From Pseudoruminococcus massiliensis (GTDB lineage Bacteria > Bacillota > Clostridia > Oscillospirales > Acutalibacteraceae): a stretch of DNA of 64,000 nt. The stretch lies in the NCBI RefSeq assembly GCF_900291955.1, contig NZ_OLMR01000004.1:67553-131552 (forward strand). The letters run 5' to 3'. Positions 14,539-23,704 of the stretch are shown here, in pieces; position 1 is the stretch's first letter, and each line of letters starts with the position of its first letter. The notes beneath the pieces are model-generated. The model saw only the letters and a program-made list of their open reading frames with translations, searched no databases and was not told where the DNA came from. Both the position numbers and the translations under genes were made by a program.

Positions 14539-16374
14539 ATGAATCCAAAATTAAGACAGCTTCGTGAAAAGGCTATGAATCTGCCACTTTCACCAGGCGT
14601 ATATATAATGAAAAATAAATCGGGAGAAATAATATATATCGGTAAGGCTAAGGCTCTTAAAAATCGTGTTAGTCAGTATTTCGGCTCGGACAGAAATCAT
14701 CAGGAAAAGGTTCGCAGAATGGTTTCTAATGTTGATGATTTTGATTATATTCTGACTTCGAGCGAATTTGAGGCTCTTGTGCTTGAATGTAGCCTTATAA
14801 AACAACATCAACCGAAATATAATATTCTTTTAAAGGACGATAAGGGCTATAGTTATATCAGAATAAGCAATGAGGATTGGTGTAAAATATCTCATGTTAT
14901 GCAGAAAAATGATGATGGTGCAACTTATATAGGTCCTTATACGAGTTCGTGGTTTGTTAAAAATGCTGTTGATGAGGCGAGAAAGATTTTTAAGCTTCCG
15001 AGCTGTAATAAATGCTTTCCGAGGGATTTTAGAAAAAGCAGACCTTGTCTGAATTATTATATTAAGCAGTGTTGTGCACCTTGCAGAGGGAATATTTCTC
15101 TAAGCGATTATCGTGAACGGGTTGATAGTGCAATAAATTTTTTGAAAAATGGTAATGTTGGCTCTATTTCCGAACTTGAAAAGCGTATGGAAATTGCTTC
15201 TGAAAATCTTGAATTTGAACTTGCAGCAAAGCTTAGGGATAGAATTGCTGCTATCAAGCGTATGGCAGATAAACAGAATGTTATGGCTACAAGGCTTGCT
15301 GAACAGGATATAATCGCACTTATGCAGGAGGGAAATGACGCCTGTTTTTCTGTGTTGAGATTTGACGAAAACAGGCTTTTTGACAAGGAAGATTTCTTGC
15401 TTAGCGATATTGGTTCTCCAGAAACGGCTCGTTCGGAATTTATAAACAGATATTATTCTATGCGTGATAAGATACCGCCTATGATAATGATTGATGGTGA
15501 AGTTGAATCTGTTGAGCTTGTAGAAATGTGGTTAAGTGATTTGGCAGGTCGCAAGGTGCATATTCATATCCCGCAAAAGGGAGAACAGATGCGACTTATT
15601 GAGCTTGCAAAGAAAAACGCTGCTGAAAAGCTTGCTCAAAGTCGAGGTCACAAGGGCAGTGATACTTCAGCCCTCGGAGAACTTGCTGAACTCTTGGGCT
15701 TGAAAAAAGTTCCTGAATTTATTGAATCTTACGATATATCTAATCTTTCGGGCAGTTTTAATGTTGCTGGAATGATTGTTTTCAGAAATGGCAAACCATA
15801 TAAAAGTTCTTACAGACGCTTTCAGATAAAAAGCTTTGTTGGTCAAGATGATTACGCATCTATGGCGGAGGTTCTCGAAAGAAGATTTAAGGAATATGAG
15901 CTTCATAAGGGTGAGGAAGGCTTTGGTACACTTCCGGATTTGATATTGCTTGATGGCGGTAAAGGTCAGGTCAGTGCAGTTCGTCCAATTCTTGAAAGGC
16001 TTGGTTATGGTAACATTCCACTTTTTGGTATGGTTAAGGACGATAAGCACCGTACAAGAGCCATTACAGGCGACGGCGGAGAAATTTCGATAAGCTCAAA
16101 AAGAAGTGCGTTTACACTTGTTTCCACTATTCAAGATGAGGTGCATCGTTTTGCGATTGGCTATATGAGGACTACAAGTAAGAAAAAATCCTTTACTTCC
16201 TCGCTTACTTCAATAGATGGTATTGGAGAAACTCGTGCTAAGGCTCTTTTGAAATTTTTTAAGACTATTCAGCGTATTAGTGATGCTGATATAGACGAAC
16301 TGATGAATGTTCCAACGATGACAAGACCTGCCGCTGAGGCGGTTTATAAGCATTTTCATAAAAGAGATAATTAA
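14539..16374 (+). CDS. uvrC: Excinuclease ABC subunit C
   Basis: UvrC makes both incisions in nucleotide excision repair after UvrAB loads on damage. The 611-aa protein is complete. It has an N-terminal GIY-YIG nuclease (PGVYIMKNKSGEIIYIGKA), the Cys-rich CNKCFPRDFR / CCAPC region, and a UVR motif near 205-235. The RNase H-like C-terminal nuclease contains YDISNLSG and DGGKGQV, and a helix-hairpin-helix pair lies at the end (IDGIGETRAKALL). GGTGAG precedes ATG 14539. It shares a bidirectional terminator with the riboflavin operon. Confidence 0.96.
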   Translation: MNPKLRQLREKAMNLPLSPGVYIMKNKSGEIIYIGKAKALKNRVSQYFGSDRNHQEKVRRMVSNVDDFDYILTSSEFEALVLECSLIKQHQPKYNILLKDDKGYSYIRISNEDWCKISHVMQKNDDGATYIGPYTSSWFVKNAVDEARKIFKLPSCNKCFPRDFRKSRPCLNYYIKQCCAPCRGNISLSDYRERVDSAINFLKNGNVGSISELEKRMEIASENLEFELAAKLRDRIAAIKRMADKQNVMATRLAEQDIIALMQEGNDACFSVLRFDENRLFDKEDFLLSDIGSPETARSEFINRYYSMRDKIPPMIMIDGEVESVELVEMWLSDLAGRKVHIHIPQKGEQMRLIELAKKNAAEKLAQSRGHKGSDTSALGELAELLGLKKVPEFIESYDISNLSGSFNVAGMIVFRNGKPYKSSYRRFQIKSFVGQDDYASMAEVLERRFKEYELHKGEEGFGTLPDLILLDGGKGQVSAVRPILERLGYGNIPLFGMVKDDKHRTRAITGDGGEISISSKRSAFTLVSTIQDEVHRFAIGYMRTTSKKKSFTSSLTSIDGIGETRAKALLKFFKTIQRISDADIDELMNVPTMTRPAAEAVYKHFHKRDN

Positions 16375-16376
16375 AA

Positions 16377-16410
16377 AAACAGGTACTCGCTTTAATGCAA
16401 GTACCTGTTT
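16377..16410. terminator. Bidirectional terminator between uvrC and ribH
   Basis: An 11-bp stem AAACAGGTACT (16377-16387) / AGTACCTGTTT (16400-16410), with an A-run on one side and T-rich DNA on the other. It serves convergent transcripts. Confidence 0.85.
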
Positions 16411-16423
16411 TGGCTTTTTAGGA

Positions 16424-16885
16424 TTATAATTGTTTCATAAGGTTGACCATTTCGATTGCAGATGTTGCGGCATCGTAACCCTTATTGCCAGCCTTTGTGC
16501 CAGCTCTTTCAATAGCCTGCTCGATTGTATCTGTTGTGAGAATACCAAAAAGAACAGGAATTTTGCTGTTAAGTCCAACAGTAGCAATACCCTTAGAAAC
16601 TTCGTTGCAAACATAATCATAGTGAGATGTTGAACCTCTTATAACTGCACCTACGCAAATAACTGCATCATATTTGCCTGAATCAGCCATTTTTTGTGCG
16701 GCAAGCGGAATCTCAAATGCACCTGGAACCCATGCTGCTGTAATATCATCATCGTTGACACCGTGACGAACAAGAGCATCTCTTGCTCCGCCGAGAAGCT
16801 TAGAAACGATGAACTCGTTAAATCTTGATGCTACTATACCAATCTTAATGCCCTCTGCTACTACATTTCCTTCAATAATTTTCAT
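16424..16885 (-). CDS. ribH: 6,7-dimethyl-8-ribityllumazine synthase
   Basis: RibH condenses the RibD and RibB products to form lumazine, the direct precursor of riboflavin. The 153-aa protein has the family core [14 protein letters not shown] with the catalytic His, plus the [10 protein letters not shown] segment. It is the last gene of the operon, 3 bp after ribBA. The end lies at the shared terminator. Confidence 0.96.
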   Translation of the reverse strand: MKIIEGNVVAEGIKIGIVASRFNEFIVSKLLGGARDALVRHGVNDDDITAAWVPGAFEIPLAAQKMADSGKYDAVICVGAVIRGSTSHYDYVCNEVSKGIATVGLNSKIPVLFGILTTDTIEQAIERAGTKAGNKGYDAATSAIEMVNLMKQL

Positions 16886-16888
16886 TAT

Positions 16889-18103
16889 TTATTCCTCCTC
16901 TAAATTTTCATTGAAAATATGTCCCATTTTTTCTTTTTTAGTTCTGAGATAGAAAATATCGTCCTTTTGTGGAGCAATTTCTATTGGAACTCTTTCGACT
17001 ATCTCTACGCCAAAACCGTCAAGACCGTAAACCTTTTCCGGATTATTGGTGAGAAGTCTAAGCTCCTTAGCACCTAAATCAGCAAGAATCTGAGCACCTA
17101 TCCAATATTCTCTGAGGTCTGGTGCAAAGCCAAGCTTGATATTTGCTTCAACAGTATCAAAGCCATTTTCTTGAAGCTCATAGGCTTTGAGCTTGTTAAT
17201 CAAGCCTATGCCACGACCTTCTTGTCGCATATAGAGTATAATGCCTCTGCCTTCATTGTTGATTACTTCCATAGCTTTTGCGAGCTGTTTTCCACAATCA
17301 CATCTGCGTGAACCGAAAACATCTCCTGTTAAACACTCGGAATGTACTCGGCAAAGAAGATTTTTGCCATCGCCGATTTCTCCCTTAACAAGTGCTACAT
17401 GGTGTTCGCCTGTAATGTCATTTACATAGCCATAAATTTTAAATTCGCCGTATTCTGTCGGTAATTTTGCGACAGCCTCACGAATGATATGCTTTTCGTG
17501 ACGGCGGCAGTAATCTTGCAAGTCGTGGATAGTGATGAATTTTATATCGAGTTTTTCGGCAAGCTTTTTGAGATTAGTTGTCCTCATCATTGTGCCGTCA
17601 TCTTCCATAACCTCACAGCAAAGACCAACTTGTTTTAAGCCAGCAAGACGCATAAGGTCAACGGTGGCTTCGGTGTGTCCGTTTCTGACGAGTACACCGC
17701 CATCTCTTGCTATAAGCGGAAACATATGTCCTGGACGGCGGAAATCTTCAGGCTTTGAACCGTCTTCAACGCACTTCATAGCTGTATATGAACGCTCTGC
17801 GGCAGAAATACCAGTTGTTGTGTCTATGTGGTCGATAGAAACGGTGAAAGCAGTACAATGGTTATCGGTGTTTTCACTGACCATCTGCGGAAGATTGAGC
17901 TTTTTGCCATATTCTTTGCTCATAGGCATACAAATTAAACCTTTGGCATATGTAGCCATAGTATTTACATTTGCTTGTGTGGCAAATTCTGCGGCACAGA
18001 TTAAGTCACCCTCGTTTTCTCTATCGGGGTCATCTGTGACAAGAATAATTTTGCCTGCTCTAAGGTCTTCAAGAGCTTCTTCAATAGTATTAAATTTATA
18101 CAT
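16889..18103 (-). CDS. ribBA: Bifunctional DHBP synthase / GTP cyclohydrolase II
   Basis: The N-terminal half makes 3,4-dihydroxy-2-butanone 4-phosphate from ribulose 5-phosphate ([26 protein letters not shown]). The C-terminal half opens GTP as the first committed step of riboflavin synthesis, with zinc cysteines in [15 protein letters not shown] and the [10 protein letters not shown] loop. The 404-aa length fits the fused family. It is separated from ribE by a 463-bp spacer filled with tandem repeats, although in many Firmicutes these genes abut. AAGGAGG lies just before its start on the minus strand. Confidence 0.96.
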   Translation of the reverse strand: MYKFNTIEEALEDLRAGKIILVTDDPDRENEGDLICAAEFATQANVNTMATYAKGLICMPMSKEYGKKLNLPQMVSENTDNHCTAFTVSIDHIDTTTGISAAERSYTAMKCVEDGSKPEDFRRPGHMFPLIARDGGVLVRNGHTEATVDLMRLAGLKQVGLCCEVMEDDGTMMRTTNLKKLAEKLDIKFITIHDLQDYCRRHEKHIIREAVAKLPTEYGEFKIYGYVNDITGEHHVALVKGEIGDGKNLLCRVHSECLTGDVFGSRRCDCGKQLAKAMEVINNEGRGIILYMRQEGRGIGLINKLKAYELQENGFDTVEANIKLGFAPDLREYWIGAQILADLGAKELRLLTNNPEKVYGLDGFGVEIVERVPIEIAPQKDDIFYLRTKKEKMGHIFNENLEEE

Positions 18104-18188
18104 ATATTAACCTCCTTGACTAAATATATTTATTTATGCGATTTTTGGCGAGTAATGACTTGTGGGCAACGGTTCGTCGCCTTAAACG

Positions 18189-18568
18189 AAACTTTTAATT
18201 AAAAAGCTTAGATGCGAATAGCAAATCATAATTTAACGAAAAAGTAGAACGCGTCTTGGGAGCGGCGGCTCGCCATCTTGAGCAAAACTTTTAATTAAAA
18301 AAGCTTAGACGCGAATAGCAAACAATAATTTAACGAAAAAGTTGAACGCGTCTTGGGAGCGGCGGCTCGCCATCTTGAGCAAAACTTTTAATTAAAAAAG
18401 CTTAGACGCGAATAGCAATTCATAATTTAACGAAAAAGTTGAACGCGTCTTGGGAGCGGCGGCTCGCCATCTTGAGCAAAACTTTTAATTAAAAAAGCTT
18501 AGACGCGAATAGCAAACAATAATTTAACGAAAAAGTTGAACGCGTCTTGGGAGCGGCGGCTCGCCGCT
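18189..18568. repeat. Four tandem ~97-bp repeats inside the riboflavin operon
   Basis: Copies start at 18189, 18285, 18382 and 18479 and are nearly identical. Each has a CTTTTAATTAAAAAG palindrome, AGACGCG pairing with CGCGTCT across ~35 bp, and a GC-rich hairpin. In the last copy this is AGCGGCG-GCT-CGCCGCT (18552-18568), which overlaps the ribE stop codon. Without unique spacers this is not a CRISPR array. Transcripts from ribE to ribBA must cross four such hairpins. Confidence 0.9.
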
Positions 18569-19190
18569 AAAAGCCGTTTTCGGCGAGAAACTCAAGTGTT
18601 ATGCCTTTTTTTTCACTCTTGCCCATAAGTTTTTTGACATATTTTCCTATGACATCATTTTCTAAGTTTACGACCTCACCAACTCTTTTTGAAAGCAAGG
18701 TTGTAACCTCACTTGTATGCGGAATCAATGAAACGGAAAAATTTTCGTCTGTGACTTCTGCAACAGTCAGACTTATGCCGTCAATGGCAATAGAACCTTT
18801 TTCGACAATAAGTTCAAGAATTTCGCTTTTTGCAGAGATTGTTACCCATACGGCATTTTGTTCACGCTTTATAGAGATGATTTTGCCTGTGCCGTCAATG
18901 TGTCCAGAAACGATATGTCCGCCAAGTCTTGAACCTACTGCGGCGGCTCTTTCAAGATTGACCTTAGAGCCTGGGTGGAGTTCGCCGAGATTTGAGCGTC
19001 TGAGTGTTTCGGGCATAACATCAGCAGTGAATGAATTGCCGTCAATGCTTGTCGCAGTTAGGCAGACACCGTTTACAGCTATGCTGTCGCCGACCTTTGT
19101 TCCTTCAAGGACAGTTGATGCGGAAATTTTAAGCTTGCCAGAACGAACCTCTCTTATAGTGCCAATTTCTTCGATAATTCCTGTAAACAT
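18567..19190 (-). CDS. ribE: Riboflavin synthase alpha chain
   Basis: Riboflavin synthase dismutates two lumazines into riboflavin. The 207-aa protein has the two duplicated barrels: MFTGIIEEIG and VNGVCLT in the first, GGHIVSGHIDG and IDGISLT in the second. Its ATG shares one base with the ribD stop (TAATG), so translation is coupled. Its stop codon overlaps the first hairpin of the downstream repeat array. Confidence 0.96.
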   Translation of the reverse strand: MFTGIIEEIGTIREVRSGKLKISASTVLEGTKVGDSIAVNGVCLTATSIDGNSFTADVMPETLRRSNLGELHPGSKVNLERAAAVGSRLGGHIVSGHIDGTGKIISIKREQNAVWVTISAKSEILELIVEKGSIAIDGISLTVAEVTDENFSVSLIPHTSEVTTLLSKRVGEVVNLENDVIGKYVKKLMGKSEKKGITLEFLAENGF

Positions 19191-20284
19191 TACTGTACCT
19201 CCAGAACATCATATTCGATAAGAATATCACTGCCCATTTCACGAACATTGGTTCTTTTTAGCTTGAAGCAATCATCAGGAGCTTCTACACCAACGCTTTC
19301 AACTGGTGTTTTTGCATTTTCTCCACCGAAAATTTTCGGTGCAATATAGGAATAAATGTGGTTGACTATTTTCGATTGTAAGGCACTATATGCAAGTGTT
19401 CCGCCACCTTCGATAAGTACACTGTCAATGGATTTTTCGCCGAGATATTGCATAAGCTTTTTTAAATCGACTTTTCCATTTTTATCAGGAAGTATGAGAG
19501 TTTTTACACCCATTTTTTCAAGCTCGGCTTGCTTTTCTGAATCTTCTATCGCAGAAACTACAAGTGTGCTTATTTCGTTTGCGGTTTTGCAGATATTGCA
19601 ATCAAGCGGTATTCTTAGCTTGCTATCGCAAACTATTCTTATTGGGTTTCTGCCGTTTTCAATTCGGCAATTAAGTATAGGATTATCTGCAAGAACTGTA
19701 CCTATGCCAACCATAATGGCTCTATGCTTTTTACGCAGGCGGTGAACATCATTTCTCGAAAATTCATTTGTAATCCATTTCGATTTTCCGGAATATGTTG
19801 CGATTTTGCCGTCGGCTGTCATTGCGTATTTGAGCGAAACATAGGGCAATTTGGTTGTTATATATCTAAAGAAAATCGGATTGAGTTTATCACATTCATC
19901 ACGCATAAAGTCTTCAATAACTTCAATTCCAGCCTTACGCAGAATTTCTGCACCCTTGCCAGAAACAAGCGGATTTGGGTCACGAGAACCGATAACTACT
20001 CGGCTGATTTTTGCCTCAATAATTGCTTTTGTGCAAGGAGGCGTTCTGCCATAATGACAGCAAGGCTCAAGAGTGACATAAATTGTAGAGCCTTGAGTTG
20101 GTTCTTTGCAGTTTTTAAGGGCGTTTCTTTCGGCGTGAAGTTCACCGCATCTTTCGTGCCAGCCTTCACCGATGATTTTGCCGTCCTTGACAATAACTGC
20201 TCCGACAAGAGGATTTGGCGAAACAAAGCCTTCGCCTCTCTTAGCAAGCTCTATGGCTCGCTGCATATAAAATTCATCATTCAT
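19190..20284 (-). CDS. ribD: Bifunctional riboflavin deaminase / reductase
   Basis: RibD deaminates the pyrimidine product of GTP cyclohydrolase II and then reduces its ribosyl chain. The 364-aa protein has an N-terminal cytidine-deaminase-type zinc site (HAERNAL, EPCCHYGRTPPC) and a C-terminal dihydrofolate-reductase-like domain (VLIEGGGTLAYS). I place the start at ATG 20284 (MNDEFYM). The longer frame to 20338 would be translated through the riboswitch hairpin. It is the first gene behind the FMN riboswitch. Confidence 0.95.
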   Translation of the reverse strand: MNDEFYMQRAIELAKRGEGFVSPNPLVGAVIVKDGKIIGEGWHERCGELHAERNALKNCKEPTQGSTIYVTLEPCCHYGRTPPCTKAIIEAKISRVVIGSRDPNPLVSGKGAEILRKAGIEVIEDFMRDECDKLNPIFFRYITTKLPYVSLKYAMTADGKIATYSGKSKWITNEFSRNDVHRLRKKHRAIMVGIGTVLADNPILNCRIENGRNPIRIVCDSKLRIPLDCNICKTANEISTLVVSAIEDSEKQAELEKMGVKTLILPDKNGKVDLKKLMQYLGEKSIDSVLIEGGGTLAYSALQSKIVNHIYSYIAPKIFGGENAKTPVESVGVEAPDDCFKLKRTNVREMGSDILIEYDVLEVQ

Positions 20285-20307
20285 AATAAATCCCACCAAA
20301 CAGAAAA

Positions 20308-20336
20308 GCCCCGTATGAAATAAAATCATACGGGGC
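20308..20336 (-). terminator. Riboswitch expression-platform terminator
   Basis: An 11-bp stem GCCCCGTATGA (20308-20318) / TCATACGGGGC (20326-20336), followed on the minus strand by CTTTTCTGTTT. It lies between the FMN aptamer and the ribD start, as expected for a transcription-attenuating platform. Confidence 0.85.
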
Positions 20337-20385
20337 AATTTTTATGCAATGATATTAAGACAGCCTATATGCTGTCAAAGATAAA

Positions 20386-20498
20386 TCTTCTCGTATCCGG
20401 ACTATACCGTCGGTTTCGGAATTTCACCGAATCGGAAGTGCAAGCACTTTTCGCAGACTATAACTGCCGGTGAGGAATTTCGCCTCGCCCCGAAGAAT
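20386..20498 (-). ncRNA. FMN riboswitch (RFN element)
   Basis: On the minus strand this reads CTTCGGGGCGAGGCGAAATT near the 5' side, then ACCGGCAGTTATAGTC, GTGAAATTCCG, and GTATAGTCCGGATACGAGAAG-type closure. These are the conserved arms of the RFN aptamer. When FMN binds, the downstream hairpin at 20308-20336 should terminate transcription and lower rib expression. Confidence 0.93.
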
Positions 20499-20512
20499 TA
20501 TATTGTGGATAA

Positions 20513-20541
20513 AGTATAGCACAGTGGTTGAGAAAATGCAA
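20513..20541 (-). promoter_or_regulatory. sigma-A promoter of the riboflavin operon
   Basis: Read on the minus strand: TTGCAT (20541-20536), a 17-bp spacer and TATACT (20518-20513), just upstream of the aptamer. Confidence 0.75.
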
Positions 20542-20669
20542 GAGTAATAAAAAAGCGAATGAAAAATTGTTTTTAGCAGGTATTTGAAAATATTAAAATT
20601 ACATTACTATAAATCAATTGCGATTATTTAATATTAAATATTTTGTTAATAAATGGTAAATAAATTATG

Positions 20670-20699
20670 AAATTTGACCTTTTGAGGTCAAATTTTTTT
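20670..20699 (+). terminator. Terminator-like hairpin before the phage module
   Basis: An 11-bp stem AAATTTGACCT (20670-20680) / AGGTCAAATTT (20685-20695) with a TTTG loop, followed by T's on the plus strand. There is no plus-strand gene upstream, so it may insulate the module or act as an operator. The rest of 20542-20822 holds no other feature I recognise. Confidence 0.6.
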
Positions 20700-20822
20700 G
20701 ATTTCGTCGGGTATAGTGAGAGGTACTTTTTTAAGACAGTAAATTTGACGGAGTGCTGACAGATAAAAAATATCTCTACATTCAATGAAAGGAATGATGT
20801 AAAAACGGGTATAAGAAACAGA

Positions 20823-21299
20823 ATGTCTGAAAAGGAAAAGACATTTTGCGAATATTTTGCCCTGTGGGGTGATGCAGTCAGAGCCGCAGATTCTGCGGGA
20901 TATGAAAATCCAAAGAAAGATGGTCCGCATCTTCTTTGCAGAGCGGATATTCGCAAAAAAATTAACGCTATCTGCGAAACTATGATTAAAAGTAGTCAGG
21001 CAAGGGCGTGTCTTGGTTATGAAAGGCTTGCTTTAGGGAAGGTGACTGACGCAATAAAGCTTCTCTATTGCGAAAATCTATCTGATGATGAGATTGAAAA
21101 GCTCGACCTCACAAATATTGCAGAGATTAAAAAGCCTAAGGACGGTGCAATGGAAATTAAGTTTTTTGACAGGCTTAAAGCACTTGAAAAAATGGGTGAT
21201 TTCGATAAGGAAAGCAGTAAAAAGCAAGGCTCACTTTTCGATGCAATCAAGAATGGTGCGAAGGCTTTAGAAAAGGCTGATGACTATGGCGAAGATTGA
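20823..21299 (+). CDS. Phage terminase small subunit
   Basis: The small terminase recognises phage DNA and recruits the large subunit. This 158-aa protein starts with a helix-turn-helix-like block (FCEYFALWGDAVRAADSAGY), followed by a helical body and a Lys/Glu-rich tail. This fits PBSX/Terminase_2 small subunits. The only in-frame start is ATG 20823, with a weak ribosome binding site. It overlaps the large subunit by 20 bases. Base composition resembles the neighbouring chromosomal genes, suggesting long residence. Confidence 0.85.
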   Translation: MSEKEKTFCEYFALWGDAVRAADSAGYENPKKDGPHLLCRADIRKKINAICETMIKSSQARACLGYERLALGKVTDAIKLLYCENLSDDEIEKLDLTNIAEIKKPKDGAMEIKFFDRLKALEKMGDFDKESSKKQGSLFDAIKNGAKALEKADDYGED

Positions 21300-22536
21300 A
21301 AGCTTTTCTAAAAAACAGCTTAAACTTCTGACATGGTGGTATCCAGAGAGCAAGGATAGCGGTTATGACGCTATTATTTGCGATGGTGCGGTCAGAAGTG
21401 GAAAAACAGTTTGTATGAGTCTTTCATTTGTATTGTGGGCTTTTGCGAGGTTTAACGGCGGTGATTTTGCAATCTGCGGAAAAACTATTCGCTCTGTCCG
21501 CAGAAATGTTTTAGTTCCGTTGATGTCATTGCTTAAAAATCAAGGGTTTATCTGTGAGGAAAAAGTTTCGGCAAATTATGTTGACATAAGCTATCACGAT
21601 AAGAAAAATCGTTTCTATCTTTTCGGAGGCCGTGATGAGGGTTCGGCTTCGTTGATTCAAGGTATGACACTTTCGGGGGTTATGTTTGATGAGGCGGCAT
21701 TGTTGGTTCGTTCCTTTGTTGAACAGGCTCTTGCGAGATGTTCCGTTGAAGGCTCGAAATTCTGGTTCAACTGCAATCCTGAATTTCCTAAGCACTGGTT
21801 CTATACAGAATGGATTCAGAAACGCAAGGAGAAAAATGCCCTATATCTGCATTTTACTATGCAGGATAATCCGTCACTTTCTAAAGAGATGATTAAGCGT
21901 TATGAGAGCCTTTATTCGGGAACTTTTTATGAACGCTTTGTGCTTGGAAAATGGGTTGCCGCAGAAGGTCTTGTTTATCCTTTTATGAGCGATATTACAG
22001 CCTTTTATGATGAACCTAAGGGTGGATTTGATGAATATGTCGTTTCGTGTGATTACGGTACGGTGAATCCTGCTTCATTCGGACTTTGGGGCAGACAGGG
22101 TGCTGTATGGTACAGAATTGATGAATATTACTTCGATTCACGCAGAGAGGGTAATCAAAAAACAGACGAAGAACATTACGAGGGCTTACTGAAATTAGTG
22201 GGCGATAGGAATGTTGAAAGAATTACGGTTGACCCATCAGCGGCAAGCTTTATAGAGCTTATCAGAAGAAAGGGAAAATTCGCAGTATATCCTGCGGAAA
22301 ACAATGTCCTTGACGGTATAAGAAGAGTTTCGACAGCTTTAAAACAGGGCGAAATTAAGATTTGCAGAGCGTGTACTGATATAATCCGAGAATTTGGACT
22401 TTACCGCTGGGATAGCAATGGTCGTGATGCTCCTATAAAAGAAAATGACCACGCTATGGACGATATGAGGTATTTTGTGACAACGCTCTTGAATAAGAGC
22501 GGAGGCGGTTTCTTTGCCGTTTCCGCAGAAAGGTAG
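21280..22536 (+). CDS. Phage terminase large subunit
   Basis: TerL is the ATP-driven motor and nuclease that fills phage heads. The 418-aa protein has Walker A DGAVRSGKT (residues 35-43), Walker B VMFDEA (134-139) and a C-terminal RNase H-like nuclease beginning VSCDYGTVNPAS. All key motifs are intact. ATG 21286 is an alternative start. It belongs to the PBSX-type terminase group by its overall look. Confidence 0.93.
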   Translation: MTMAKIESFSKKQLKLLTWWYPESKDSGYDAIICDGAVRSGKTVCMSLSFVLWAFARFNGGDFAICGKTIRSVRRNVLVPLMSLLKNQGFICEEKVSANYVDISYHDKKNRFYLFGGRDEGSASLIQGMTLSGVMFDEAALLVRSFVEQALARCSVEGSKFWFNCNPEFPKHWFYTEWIQKRKEKNALYLHFTMQDNPSLSKEMIKRYESLYSGTFYERFVLGKWVAAEGLVYPFMSDITAFYDEPKGGFDEYVVSCDYGTVNPASFGLWGRQGAVWYRIDEYYFDSRREGNQKTDEEHYEGLLKLVGDRNVERITVDPSAASFIELIRRKGKFAVYPAENNVLDGIRRVSTALKQGEIKICRACTDIIREFGLYRWDSNGRDAPIKENDHAMDDMRYFVTTLLNKSGGGFFAVSAER

Positions 22537-22546
22537 GTGATGAGGT

Positions 22547-23704
22547 ATGAAGCTTTTTAAACGAAAAGAAAATTTTTCACCCGTTCAGACGGCAAGCGGA
22601 ATAAGAAATGTACACCCATTCAGCGATTTAAGCGGTTATTCGCCGTTTACAAGCTGTGAATTTAAGCTTTATGATTCGCTGAAAGAGGCTATTCCTGTAA
22701 TTGACGCTGCAATAAAAAAGACGGTTCGTCTTGTTGGTGGGTTTAAGGCTATATGCGAGGACGAAAACGCTCAGATTAAGCTTGCGGAGTTTCTCAGAAG
22801 AGTTAATGTCAATGGTACGGGTGTCGGAATTGATATTTTTGTTTCGTGCTTTTTGGAACAGCTTTTGACCTATGGTACGGCTGTCGGCGAGGTTGTGCTT
22901 TCTGAAAATTGTGAGGTAAGTGCTTTATATAATGCGAGCCTTGATGACATTGTGTTGAAAAGAGGAAACAATCCTCTTGATGTGAGAATTTATAGAAAGG
23001 AAATCGAGGGGAATGTTCCAATTGATATGGATGAGCTTATTTCTATTTGCACACTTTCGCCAAAGCCGGGAAATGTTTATGGAACTTCTCTTTTAAAAGG
23101 CTTGCCGTTTATAAGTGGAATTTTGCTGACGATTTTTAATACAGTCGGTACAAACTGGGAGAGAGTCGGAAATGTGAGATTTGCGGTTTCGTATAAACCA
23201 ACTGACAGTAATGACAGAGCCTTTGCAAAGGAAAGAACCGAACAGATTGCCAAGGCTTGGAGCGAAACTATGCGTGACAGCAGAGCCTCGGATTTCGTTT
23301 CGGTAGGCGATGTCAGCATAAAGGTTATCGGTGCGGATAATCAGATTCTCGATAGCGAAATTCCTGTAAGACAGCTTTTGGAGCAGATAGTTTCAAAGCT
23401 TTCAATTCCGCCGTTTTTACTCGGACTTCAATGGAGTTCAACGGAAAGAATGGCATCTCAGCAGGCGGATATTCTTACAAGTGAGCTTGAATATTACAGG
23501 CGTTTGCTTGAGCCGACTATCAGAAAAATCTGTGGGGTTTATCTTAGAACGATTGGTTTCGACTGCAATTTTACAATTGAATGGGATAACATCAATCTTC
23601 AAGACGAAACCGAGCTTGCACAGGCTCGACTTAACAACGCTAATGCGGAGGCTGTTGAAATTCAAAATATAAAATTGAGAAACGAGGTGGAAATCAATGG
23701 ATAG
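22547..23704 (+). CDS. Phage portal protein
   Basis: The portal forms the DNA entry ring at one head vertex. The 385-aa protein shows features of the SPP1/HK97-type portal group: a mid-region with YGTAVGEVVL and a C-terminal segment LSIPPFLLGLQWSSTERM followed by a long helix. It lies between the terminase and the protease, as in tailed phages. It overlaps the protease gene by 8 bases. Confidence 0.88.
   Translation: MKLFKRKENFSPVQTASGIRNVHPFSDLSGYSPFTSCEFKLYDSLKEAIPVIDAAIKKTVRLVGGFKAICEDENAQIKLAEFLRRVNVNGTGVGIDIFVSCFLEQLLTYGTAVGEVVLSENCEVSALYNASLDDIVLKRGNNPLDVRIYRKEIEGNVPIDMDELISICTLSPKPGNVYGTSLLKGLPFISGILLTIFNTVGTNWERVGNVRFAVSYKPTDSNDRAFAKERTEQIAKAWSETMRDSRASDFVSVGDVSIKVIGADNQILDSEIPVRQLLEQIVSKLSIPPFLLGLQWSSTERMASQQADILTSELEYYRRLLEPTIRKICGVYLRTIGFDCNFTIEWDNINLQDETELAQARLNNANAEAVEIQNIKLRNEVEING

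Noticed and set aside
17532-18110. 192-codon plus-strand frame opposite ribBA, and a similar one at 19724-20323 opposite ribD
   Set aside because: Both are antisense to well-conserved rib genes and have no start signals or recognisable family.
18189-18568. CRISPR array
   Set aside because: The tandem unit is ~97 bp and repeats as a whole, with no unique spacers of constant length and no cas genes nearby.
16424-20498. The repeat array as a sign that the riboflavin operon is broken into two independent operons
   Set aside because: No clear promoter was seen for ribBA in 18104-18188, all four genes are intact and in one direction, and the spacer is explained by repeat insertion.
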